Program-made: the position numbers and the translations under genes
Notes under the pieces: generated by a model
Databases searched by the model: none
Told to the model about the DNA's origin: nothing
What the model saw: only the letters and a program-made list of their open reading frames with translations
NCBI GenBank assembly: GCA_905221605.1
Contig: CAJNDS010000215.1
Coordinates: 62,001 to 126,000 of the forward strand
Length of the DNA: 64,000 nt
Source of the DNA: Symbiodinium natans
Lineage: Eukaryota > Sar > Dinophyceae > Suessiales > Symbiodiniaceae
Direction: 5' to 3'
Shown here: piece after piece, positions 10,734 through 21,600 of the stretch
Numbering within the stretch: position 1 is the first letter of the stretch
Layout of the letters: each line of letters starts with the position of its first letter

Positions 10734-11409
10734 GCCCACGACGGCTGCGGTTTAGGGCCTGGGGTTTAGGGGTTAGGGTTTTTTAGGGTTTCGGGTTTAG
10801 GGTGTAAGGCCTCTTTGAAAGCCTCCCCCGTAACGTGTTTAGGGTTTAGGGTTTAGGGTTTTATGTTTAGGGTTTAGGGCTTAAGGTATAGCAGTTTGGG
10901 ATGAAGGGTTTCATAGCTACTTACGTAAGATTTAGGGCGTCTAGCTGTCGGCAAGGAAGTCAGGCGCAATGTGGTGCGCAGAGCTCGCCGAAAGAAGAGA
11001 AGATGGACCTTATAAAGACCCTAAGCCCTAATCCTCGGACCTGTTGAATTCCGTTACACCGTAAGGGTCGAGGATTTAGGGTTTGGAGTGGGGGTTTAGG
11101 GTCTAGGGTTTAGAGTGGCGGGTTTAAGGGCTTAGGGTTCAGGGTATGAAGTGGAGGGTTTTGGGTTTCAGAGCTCAGGGTTTACGGTTTAGGGTCGAGG
11201 GTTTAGAGGTTAGGGTTTAGGGTGGAGGGTTTAGGGTTTTGGGGTTCGTCCTTGGACTTCTTGTGGCCCCCCTGCCTCAGGCCACGACGGCGACCGTCGA
11301 AGCCGTAGCCTGGGCCCCAAAGAAACTCCAAGCCCTAGGCCCTAAACCCTAAGCCCTAAGCCCAAAGCCCAAAGCCCAAAGCCCTAACCGTGTGCGTGAC
11401 ATTTATAGC

Positions 11410-11506
11410 TTTGTGGGTGCTTTACTGTAGCTTTACATCTTTAGCTTTTTTGGTTTGCTGGGTTTCTTAAGAAGGCAGCTAAAATCACATATATAGGTTT
11501 CGGGCT
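11410..11506 (+). mobile_element. 110-bp dispersed element, copy 2 (3' end lost)
   Basis: Matches the family up to GGCAGCTAAAA, then diverges. Confidence 0.7.
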
Positions 11507-11509
11507 GAT

Positions 11510-11775
11510 GTCGGTAGGCAAAGCCATCTAGAGGGGGTCGGATGAGAATAATGAAGGGGTGACATTGTAAGAATTCGGCTGCCCAGGAACCTAAAATTTT
11601 ACTGAAGGTTGCTTAAGAGTTCCATTGCCAATTGCAGAAAGACTTTTCAGCTGACTGAGCTGGCTTGAAAGAGCTCCAGAAGCCAGGTGTTCAGTCTTTA
11701 GAGAAGCAGATCTCGTTTGAGATGTAGGGCATAACATAGGAGCCTCGGATCCTACTACATCTGGGGTCTTCGTTG
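11510..11775. other. Low-repeat interval, no gene recognised
   Basis: About 270 bp of mixed sequence after a degraded 110-bp element. Short frames such as LERAPEARCSVFREAD are open on +, without convincing splice signals. Confidence 0.3.
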
Positions 11776-12015
11776 GGTATCCCTAAACCCTAAACCCTAA
11801 ACCCTAAATCCTAAACCCTAAACCCTAAATCCTAAACCCTAAACCCTCAAAACCCCTAAGCCCGAAGCTCCCAAACCCTAGACCATAAATCCTAAAAGCC
11901 CTAAGCCCTAAACCCTAAACTCCTCCTCAAAACCTGAAGCCCCAAAACCTAAAAAAGCTTCTAGACCCAAAGCCCGAAACCCTAAACCCTAAACCCTAAA
12001 CTGGTGCGGCTGTAG

Positions 12016-12059
12016 CTCCATTTGCTGGTTTCCCTGGGCAGTTGCTAGTGAAATCGGCT
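12016..12059 (+). CDS. Exon-like island, possibly kinase N-terminus
   Basis: Acceptor TGTAG; PFAGFPGQLLVKS; GC donor (GCTGCC). CCCTAAA upstream and TTTAGGG-like downstream. Position just before kinase exon 1 allows a leader, unproven. Confidence 0.35.
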
Positions 12060-12344
12060 GCCGGTTTTTCTGGCTCCCAGCCCTTACATGGGTTAGGGAC
12101 TTAGACTTAGGGTATAGGGTAAATGGGGTTTAGGGATTGTAGGGTTTGAGGGCTTTAGGGTCTAACGGGATTTAGGGCTGGGGTCTCTCCACCTAGGTGT
12201 TGATGGGTTATACCAGGACATAGCGGTAGTTGCGACCCTAAGCCCTAAGCCCTTAACCTTTGTCATGCCTTTAGGGACAGCGAGTTGCCGGGACATTCGA
12301 ATCCTAAAGTCTGTTAAAGCAGCAGCCTGACCCTGGAGAGATGG

Positions 12345-12600
12345 TTTAGGGCTTAGGGCTTAGAGCTTAGAGTTTAGCGTTTAGGGCTTAGGGCTTAGAG
12401 CTTAGAGTTTAGCGTTTAGGGCTTAGGGCTTAGAGCTTAGAGTTTAGCGTTTAGGGCTTAGGGCTTAGGGTTTAGGGCTTAGGGTTCAGGACTTCGGGTT
12501 GAGGGCTGAGGGTTCCGGGCTTAGGGTCTAGGGCTTAGGGTTCCGGGCTTAAGGCTTCCTGGCTTAGGGCTTAGGGCTTAGGGCTTAGGGCTTAGGGTTT
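12345..12600. repeat. (GCTTAGGG) array with 35-bp higher-order unit
   Basis: The block at 12353-12460 repeats three times every 35 bp (five heptamers), marked by TAGCGT at 12375, 12410 and 12445. Confidence 0.85.
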
Positions 12601-12606
12601 CCCCAG

Positions 12607-12666
12607 GAAAACGACCCCAAGCAGAAAGAGTTCGACGACTTGCTCCAGGGCGGCTTCTCGCGGGAC
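12607..12666 (+). CDS. ABC1 kinase exon 1 (N-terminal, most upstream assigned)
   Basis: After acceptor CCCCAG the frame reads ENDPKQKEFDDLL then QGGFSRD, ending before a GC donor (GCGCGT). Phase 0 to the next exon gives GGFSRD|EKVTEFF, as expected upstream of the KxGQ region. Preceded by a CTTAGGG array rather than CCCTAAA. Confidence 0.6.
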
Positions 12667-15600
12667 GCGCGTGCTGCTTCATGGTTGAGAGGGGTTAGGG
12701 TAGAGGGTTTAGGGTTCAGGGTTTAGGGCTCAGGGTCTAGGATTTAGGCTTGCGGGTCTACTACTAAAATAATAATAATAATAGTAATAAGGTGAAGGAG
12801 GGTAAGGTGAAGGAGGGTGAGGTGGCTGGTGCAGACGTGTAGACTTGGGCCTGCTGGTATGGAGGCACGAGAGGTGAGCGAAGAGCTGCGATGCGCTTGG
12901 TGAATCTCTTTCTGCTTTGGGGTCGCTTTCCTGGGGAAGCCCTTAGCCTCTAAACCCTAAACCCGAAACCCTAAACCCTAAACCCTATAAACCCTAAACC
13001 CTAAACCCTAAACCCTAAACCCTAAACCCTAAACCCTAAACCCTAAACCCTAAACCCTAAACCCTAAACCCTAAACCCTAAACCCTAAACCCTAAACCCT
13101 AAACTAAACACTGTCAACCCTGTCAAAATAGACCCTGTAAACCCCCTAACCCCCATAAGCCGGAAACCCTGTAAACCCGAAAGCCCGAAATATAATCCCC
13201 CAAGCCCTAGACTTATGAGATGTGGATGGCCACAGAGCCAGGGGGCCCAAATATTTTTTTTTTGCGGCCGCTGGTTTTTGGCTTGCAGATTTGTTGTGGG
13301 CTGGGCTGCAAATTTGTTGCGAACGGTTTTTTGGATTGCAGATTGGGTTGCAGGTTCTTTGCGACTTTGGCTGCAGACTTTTGGCGAAATTGGTTGCGAT
13401 GTTTTGGCAAACTTTTTGCAGACGGTGTTGGGTGTTGTTTTCTTTTTGCGTTTTTTTTGCGAGTTTGTTGTAGATTGCTTGTGGACGGTTTAGTTTCTGT
13501 TCCTTTTGGTGTTTTTGTCTTTTTGTTACCCTAAACCCCATTGACACACCCGAGTGGCGTCTTTTTCTGCCCGGCCGGGCCGTCTGCAAAACATCTGCAC
13601 GCCGGCCTGCAAATAATCTGCAACCAAAGCTGCAATGCTCCAGGGGCCCCGGGGCCCGTTCTGCAAAATCACGAAACCCCACGTCTGCAAAAAAATTGCA
13701 ATGAATCTGCAAAAATAATTATCTAAAGAGGCCTTTGTGCTGTGGCCAGATGCGATTCTTATAACCCTAGACCCTGAAGCCAAAACCCTGTAAGTTTCGG
13801 CTTCGGGTTCAGCCAAACTCCAACCCCTGAGCCTTAAACCCTCAACCCTGAACCCGAAACCCGGCAGGAGAAGGTCACCGAGTTCTTCGCTCAGAGGCCG
13901 CTGCTGTTGGTCAGGCCCACGGGCGTCGGGGATTGGGGGGGGGGAGGCTTGGAGCTGTTTTTCGGGGATGTTTTTGCCCACATCACTACGTCCCTGCACC
14001 CGCCGCCCATTCAGCCCGCGCCGCCCGCCCGCTGCCCGCCCGCCGCCCGCCCGCCGCCCTTCACACCTGCACATCATCCCCGCGCACCCGCGCATCCACT
14101 CATATGTTCATCCACTGATACGCTCATGTGGGGGGTTTCCAAAAATAGGGGGTACCTTGTTGGGGTCCTGATTATAAGGGAATCTTACCATTTGGGGTCT
14201 ATGTTGGGGGTCCCTATTTTCGTAAACCCCAAATTTTCATAAATCCTAGACCCTAAGCCCTAAGTCCTAAGCCCTAAACCCTAAACCCTAATTTTAATCC
14301 AATAAATAATGGTATGCCAACACATATAAATAAAACAACAAAACAACAATCTGCAATTGATTTAACACTAATCACTAATCTCACAAAATATGAATCACAT
14401 GCTTTCAAATTGGTGTGTTGACATGAATTCAAGAAAATTAGAAAACAATGAAAATATCTCAGAAAACCCTAAACCCTAAACCCTAAACCCTCAACCCTCA
14501 ACCCTAAACCCTAAACCCTAAACCCCAAACCCTAAACCCTAAACCCTAAACCCTAAACCCTAACCCTAAACCCTAAACCCTAAACCCTAAACCCTAACCC
14601 TAAACCCTAAACCCTAAACCCTAAACCCTAAACCCTAAACCCTAAACCCTAAACCCTAAACCCTAAACCCTAAACCCTAAACCCTAAACCCGAACATGTG
14701 GCCGATGTTTGGCCTCCACCCTTGAGCCTCGCACGCCCCGGCGGAGGAGGGTCTGGGAGGTGGGCGAGGTTCTCTGGAACGTGCGGAAGGCCTGCTTTGG
14801 GGTTTAGGGTTTAGGGTTTAGGGTTTAGGGTTTAGGGTTTAGAGTTTAGGGTTTAGGGTTTAGGGTTTAGGGGTTCAGCATGCCCCCCCCAGTAGAAAAA
14901 TAGGGGCCTTAAGTCATTAGAATAGGTTTTTGGGGGGGTGATTCTTTGTGGTGCTTTACTGTAACTTTACATCTTTAGCCTTTTTGGGTTTATTGGGTTT
15001 CTTAAGAAGGCAGCTAAAAATTAAATTTATAGCTATCCTGCTAAGAGCAGCCAAGTTGTGGTAAAGTTTAGAAAGGGACCATACGGGGGTACTGGTAGTA
15101 ATTCATCCGACCCCTATATTACCCCCATTCCCGTTTTTTGGGGGTTTTAGGTTCCCCTTATAGACGCCCCTTGGAGAAGCCCAGGAGTTGAGGGCTTTTG
15201 GGTTTTACGGTTTCACCGGGGTTTCGGGTTTCGGGTTTAGGGTTTTGGGAGCCTAGGGTTTAGGTTCTACTGCTGAGTGAGAGTTTAGGGTTGAGTTAGG
15301 TTTGCGTGGGGTTTATAGGGTTTAGGGTTTAGTCAGCAACACAGTGCCCTTGACCCTGAAGATACAGGGGTTTTGAAACTTTAATCCCCCAAAAGCCTTA
15401 GGGTTCTTGTTGTTGCTGTGTCATGTCTGTCAGGGGATTAAGACTCGTACCCCGAAGGTTGTACCCCTAAAGGTTCCCCTGAATGTACTCCCAATCTGCC
15501 CCTTAAACTGCCTTAAACTACCTTAAGGATCCTTACAAAGGCTCCCCAAAACCCAAGGGCACCAGACCAAGCGTCCAAGGTACAACCTTATGGATACTTG

Positions 15601-18600
15601 GAAATGATTTTTGTGTTTTGGGTGCTATAGTTCCTTGGAAACAGCGAAAAACACAATCCTTGCGAGGGTTCCAAGACTTGGAACCCCAAACTCCAAACCC
15701 TAAACCCCAAATCCCAAACCCCAAACCCAAACCCTAAACCCTACACCCTAAACCCTGAACCCTAAACCCTAAACCTTAAACCCTAAACCAACATGTTCGG
15801 GTTCAAACGGAGCGCTGCCTGGATCCCTCCATACGATAAGGAGCCTGAGGGTTTAGGGTTCAGGGTTCAGGGTTCTGGGTTTGAGGGTTTAGGGTCTTAG
15901 CAGACATCGGCACCCCCAAAACTCGGGCCCATGATTGAGGTCCCTAAACCCTACGTGGAGGTTCATGGGTAGTTTTCAGATTGTCGTAGGGTTATGAAGA
16001 AGGTTTTTAACTAGTCCTACTTGCAGTTACCCTACCTGGCCCTACTTCCAACCCCACTTATAACTACTCATGAACCTCCCCCTAAACCCTAAACCCTAAA
16101 CCCTAAACCCTAAACCCTAAACCCTAAACCCTAAACCCTAAACCCTAAACCCTAAACCCTAAACCCTAAACCCTAAACCCTAAACCCTAAACCCTAAACC
16201 CTAAACCCTAAACCCTAAACCTCCAGGCAAGCCCCAATTCCTGAACCACAGCTCCTTCTGGCCAGGCGTGGGACTCTCCGGCGAGCCAGGCGAGGGGCCG
16301 GGTTTCGGGTTTAGGGTTTAGGCCCAAAACCCTCAACCCAAACCCTAAACCCTACAACCTACACCCCACACCCTACACCCTACACCCTACACCCTACACC
16401 CTACACCCTACACCCTACACCCTAAACCCTAAACCCTAAACCCTAAACCCTAAACCCTAAACCCTAAACCCTCGCACCCTGCCCTTCCCCGCCCTGCCGG
16501 ACCCAGATCCCTTAAGCCCTCAAAATCCTGGAGCCGCAAACCCTAAACCCGACACCCTGAACCCCGTTCAAAGGGTCGTTCTCAAAGTCCCTTTGTTGGG
16601 GTGTCCTATCTTGCGATGACGAGGACGACGGCCGTGGTGGCCTGCGTCCTTCTTCGTCCAGTTCGAAGAAGAAGAAGAAGCCGCAGCAGCCTGCCGAGGC
16701 TGCTGTGGCCAGGCCGAAGAAGAAGGACCAGCAGCCTGCCGACGAGCCTTCTGTGGCCAGGACAAAGAAGAAGGACCAGCAGCCAGCCGGCGAGCCTGAT
16801 GTTGTTGTGGGTGCTGCGAAGAAGAAGGACCCGAAGCCCTCGAAGAAGAAGCAAAAGGAGGCTATGTATAGAACGGCACCCCGTTTAGAGATATGCCCAA
16901 AAGCCCAAAGCGCCCAACAACTATGAGCCCACATTGGCTCATTACCTGGAATTTTGGGTTTATGGGTTAGGTTTGTTTAGGGTACCCCAAAATAGTACGC
17001 AATTGGGGCCCTAAGTCAGCTATTTGTGGGCTCAGGGTTTCGGGTTTAGGGTTCGCTGCATATCGCTGTGCGGAACATGCCATCCTTCAACACGTGAATT
17101 TTCTTGTCGCTGGTGCAGAAATATTTCCCCCTTTCATGCACTGTAAGGCCATGTCGAAGGCAGAAGACTTGGAGAAAGCTAAATACTAAACCACAGCCCC
17201 TAACTCTTAGACCCTAAACCCTAAACAGCCGAGACACCCCACCCTCAAGCCTACACAACAAACTCTTTCTTGTGGTGCTTTACTGTAGCTTTACATCTTT
17301 AGCCTTTTTGGGTTTATTGGGTTTCTTAAGAAGGCAGCTAAAAATTAAATTTGTAGCTACCCTGCTAAGAGCAGCCAAGTTAGCTGGGCCTCTATGTCTC
17401 CTAAGCCCTAAACCCCATCAGCCCGAAACTCCTGAAGCCGGCAAGCCCCTGAACTGGCATTGGGCACAGGGCCTTGTCAGCTGGAATCCGGGCATCAATT
17501 CTTAAGTCTGAAAGACGCGCCCGAGAACGTCTCTCTGACCTCATGGCGGAGGACACTACGCATAGGGGCATTCAACTACAATGCGGCCGTCCTCCATCTT
17601 AGGATCGATGGTGATGCTGGGGAGGCAGACTGGCTCAAGGCCATGGGCCATTGTCAGCCGATCCCGTAATGCCGCAAGGGGGAACATTCTCTTCGGGGTC
17701 GCCGGCGGTGCTCCAACGCAATCTCCATGGCAACCTTGAGACCATCTGCTCTTTCACTGGCTTCTTTGGACAGGTCACGTTGGAGAACCCTAATCCTAAT
17801 CCTAAACCCTCAACCCTAAACCCCAAACCCCAAGCCCTAAACCCTACTTCCTAAACCCCAAACCCAGTAGGACCCTCACCAAGTACCCCTCTTCAGGAGG
17901 AGCGCGGGGAGGCCCTGCGCGCCGGCTTGGTCCAGCTGGGCCCGGTCTTCGTGAAGGCGCCTTTTGGTGCTTGGAGTTGCTCAGGGGTGGGGTGTTTAGG
18001 GTTTAGGGTTTAGGGGTTAGGGTTTAGGGTTTAGGGTTTAGGGTTTAGGGTTTAGGGTTTAGGGTTTAGGGTTGAGAGGCTTAGGGTTTAGGGTTGAGGG
18101 GCTTAGGGTTTAGGGTTTAGGGTTGAGGGGCTTGGGGTTTCGTGGTCGGGTTTAGGGGATGCTGGGCATGTAGAGGCTGAGGAGGCTGAGTGGAAAGGTG
18201 CAAAAACACACGGTGGGACCGCTTGATCGAGATCGACAGTTTAGAGTTTAGGGGGTTAGGGTTTCAGGTTTCTAGTGTTTTGCAGGTTTTCAGGGCTGTC
18301 AGGATTCAGGCTGTTCAGGCTTTTTTGGGCTTCAGGGTTTTTGTGGATGTTGGGGCTCATAGGATCTGGGGGCCTATAGGGCCATAAAGTTAACCGCAAA
18401 GATTTGAGAGGCCAAAGCCGAGGCGGCTGCACAGTTGCAGTCGTCAGGGGTTTAGGGCTTAGGGTTTAGGGTTTAGGGTTTAGGGTTCAGGGGTTTAGGG
18501 TTCAGGGGTTTAGGGTTTAGGGTTCAGGGGTTTAGGGTTTAGGGTTTAGGGTTTAGGGTTCAGGGGTTTAGGGTTTAGGGTTTAGGGGTAGGATCTGAGG

Positions 18601-21600
18601 CGTAGTTTCATGGGCCCTTGATGTGGTCCCCAACCTCCTTTAGAGGGTTCTGATGTCTGGGCCCTGAAATTGGGCATCGGAGGCATACAAGGGGTCCCCT
18701 TGTAAGGGCCCTTCCTAAGAGATCATGCCACTACGCCCTAGGGTTTGCTTTAGGGCTGGGTGTTGTAAGGTTTTGAGGGTTCCGGCGGGGGTGGGGGGGT
18801 GGGGGGGAAACCCTAAACTAAACCACTAAACCACTAAACCCTAAACCCCTGAACCCCAAACCCCAAACCCTAAACCCTAAGCCCTAAACCCTAGCCCTAA
18901 ACCCTAAACCCTTAACTAAGTGAGGGGTCGCTTCCGTCGAGCGACAGACCCCGAACGCTTGGCCGAGGGCCTTACAGCCCGAGCGCCCAAGCGAAAGAGA
19001 AACGGAAAGGTGAGGGTTAGCCTCACCGTCTGTCCTGGACAGGCCAACGGACATCGGCCTTTTTTACGACAACGTCAGTACTCGGACCACCTTTAGCGTA
19101 GCTAAAGTATAACCCCAAATCGTAATCCTTTGGTTGTGGAAGGGTTTTGGGTTCAGGGTCCCCCCCCCCCCCCCGGGGCCCCCTGGCCCCTGGTGGCTGG
19201 ATTCTTGGCCCAGGAGGCTGGCGAGGGGGGCAGGCTGGTTGTGATTTTGGGGCAAAACCAGGGTTTTTCACGGATTTTCGAGCTGAGGCCCTGGGGGCAT
19301 CTCCCCAGCATTTGCCCGTACCCGCAATGAAAAATGCTATTTTTTAGTACTGAAATCGATGGTTTTGGGCACCCCTCCATTTACCCCACCAGGCCCCCAA
19401 GAGGCACCAAGAGCCATCAAAAGGCCCCCTAAAAGAAGGGGGACCCCAGGATGCCCGTACCCGCAATAGAAATGCGATTTTTTGGTACTGAAATCGATGG
19501 TTTTGGGCACCCCTTCATTTTACCCCGGAAGGGCCAGGAAAGCCCCCAGCAAGCCCCCAAAAGACCCCAAGAGCCACCAAAAGGCTTGAGGCCCTTAAAG
19601 AAGGGGAATCCAGGAGCAGGCACAAAAGTACGGGCCCTGACACGCCGAAGGCCCGAAAAGGGCCGAGGCTGCCCCAACCCCAGCTTAAACCCTAACACCG
19701 CAACTTTAAGGCCAAGGGTCCGGGCCAAAGGCGCTTCAAACAAGGGCCTCCAAAATGCCACAAGGCCCCCGGACGCCAAGGGCCCCCGGGCCGCACCCGC
19801 AATGAAAATGTTTTTTTAATACTGGAATCGATGGTTTTGGGCCCCCCAAGAAGCGCCAAGAGCCACCAAAACCTTCAAAACCTTCAAAACCTTCAAAAAT
19901 CCCCCTAAAAGAGGGGGGACCCCAAGATTCGTCCATGCCCGCAATAAAAAATGCGATTTTTGAATATTGAAAACGATGGTGTTAGGCACCCCTGCATTTT
20001 GTCGCAGAAGAGCCAGGAAAGCACCAGGAAATCCCCGAGAGCCACCAAAAGGCCTCGAAAGGCCTCAAAAGCCTTCAAGAGGCTTCAAAAGGCCCCCTGA
20101 AAGAAGGAGACAGGATTTGCCCGTGCCCGCAATGAAAAATGTTATTTTGTAGTACTGAAATCGATGGTTTTGGGCACCCCTCCATTTCACCCCAAAAGGG
20201 CCAGGAAAGCCCCAGGAAACCCCCAAATCAGCAAGGGCCTCTACGGGCCCTGACGTGCCGAAGGCCCGAAAAGGGCCGAGGCTACCACGAACCCCAGCTT
20301 AAACCCTAACACCGCAAAACCCTGCGAAGGCCTTCAAACAAATAAGGGCCTCTACGGGCCCTAACGTGCCGAAGGCCCGAAAAGGGCCGAGGCTACCCCG
20401 AACCCCAGCTTAAACCCTAGCGAAAAATAGGTTCACTGACCTTCAAATGAATAAAGGGCCTCTACGGGCCCTGACACGCCGAAGGTCCGAACGGCCGAGG
20501 CTAGCCTCGACTCCAGCTTAAACCCCAACACCAACTACAAAAAACAAGCATCGGTACACAAGAAAAAGTCCATAAACCCTAAACCCTAATAGAGTATAGT
20601 TTGGGTGGCCGGGGTGGGTTGACGGGCAACGCGAGCGCGCGGCCCGGGGTGTTTCACACCCGAGAGCGCGCCCTCCCCTGACACACCCTAAGCCCTAAAC
20701 CCTGGCCCTAAACCCTAAAGCCTAAACCCTAAACCCTAAACCCTGAACCCTAAACCCTAAACCCTAAACCCTAAACCCTAAAACCTAGGCCTACACCCTA
20801 AACCTTAAACCCTAAACCCTAAACCCTAAAACTTAAACCCTAAACCCTAAACCCTAAAACCTAGGCCTACACCCTAAACCTTAAACCCTAAACCCTAAAC
20901 CCTAAAACCTAAACCCTAAACCCTAAACCCTAAACCCTAAACCCTAAACCCTAAACCCTAAACCCTTCGAGGCTTAGGGGGGGCTCGGAAGGTTGGCCAG
21001 ACCTTGGCGCAGCGCCCCGACGTGGTCGGCGAAGAAGCGGCCGCGGAGTTGAAGAGCCTGCAGGCTGGGCTTAGGGTTTAGGGTTTAGGGTTTAGGGTTT
21101 AGGGTTTAGGGTTTAGGGTTTAGGGTTTGGGGTTTAGGGTTTAGGGTTTAGGGTTGTGGGTTTAGGGTTGTGGGTTTAGGGTTTAGGGTTTGTGGTTTGG
21201 GGTTTGGGGTTTAGGGTTTAGGGTTTAGGGTTGTGGGTTCAGGGTTCAGGGTTTAGGGTTTAGGGTTTGGCGTTTAGGGTTTGGAGTTTGGGGGTTGGGG
21301 TTGGAGGTTGGGTTTGTGGATTAGGGGTTTGGGACTTGCTAAGCTGTCACGCGGTGCGTCTTCTGGGTTGGCGGGAAAAATCCGACAAAAGTTGCTTTTC
21401 ACAACAAGTGGCTTTTCGAGAGAAGTGGCTTTTCAGGTTTGGGTTTTTATAGGCTTTTGAGGCCTACTCGTGGATGCAGCCGGGGTTCATGTTTTTACAC
21501 AGATTTTCGGGGCTCGGGGTCAAGGTTCAGGGGGTGTGGGGGCATTAGGGTTGAGGTTTTAGGTTTCGGGGTCTAGGAGTTTGGGGTTTGGGATTTCGGG

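Noticed and set aside
11290-11330. Exon ATTATVEAVAWAP
   Set aside because: Lies between TTTAGGG and CCCTAAA with no donor; composition alone could explain it.
13146-14095. Minus-strand ORFs of 188 and 189 codons
   Set aside because: Arise from a low-complexity foldback region and overlap kinase exon 2 on the + strand; no family recognised.
19023-20152. ORFs in the composite array
   Set aside because: They follow the repeat units on both strands; no independent evidence for a gene.
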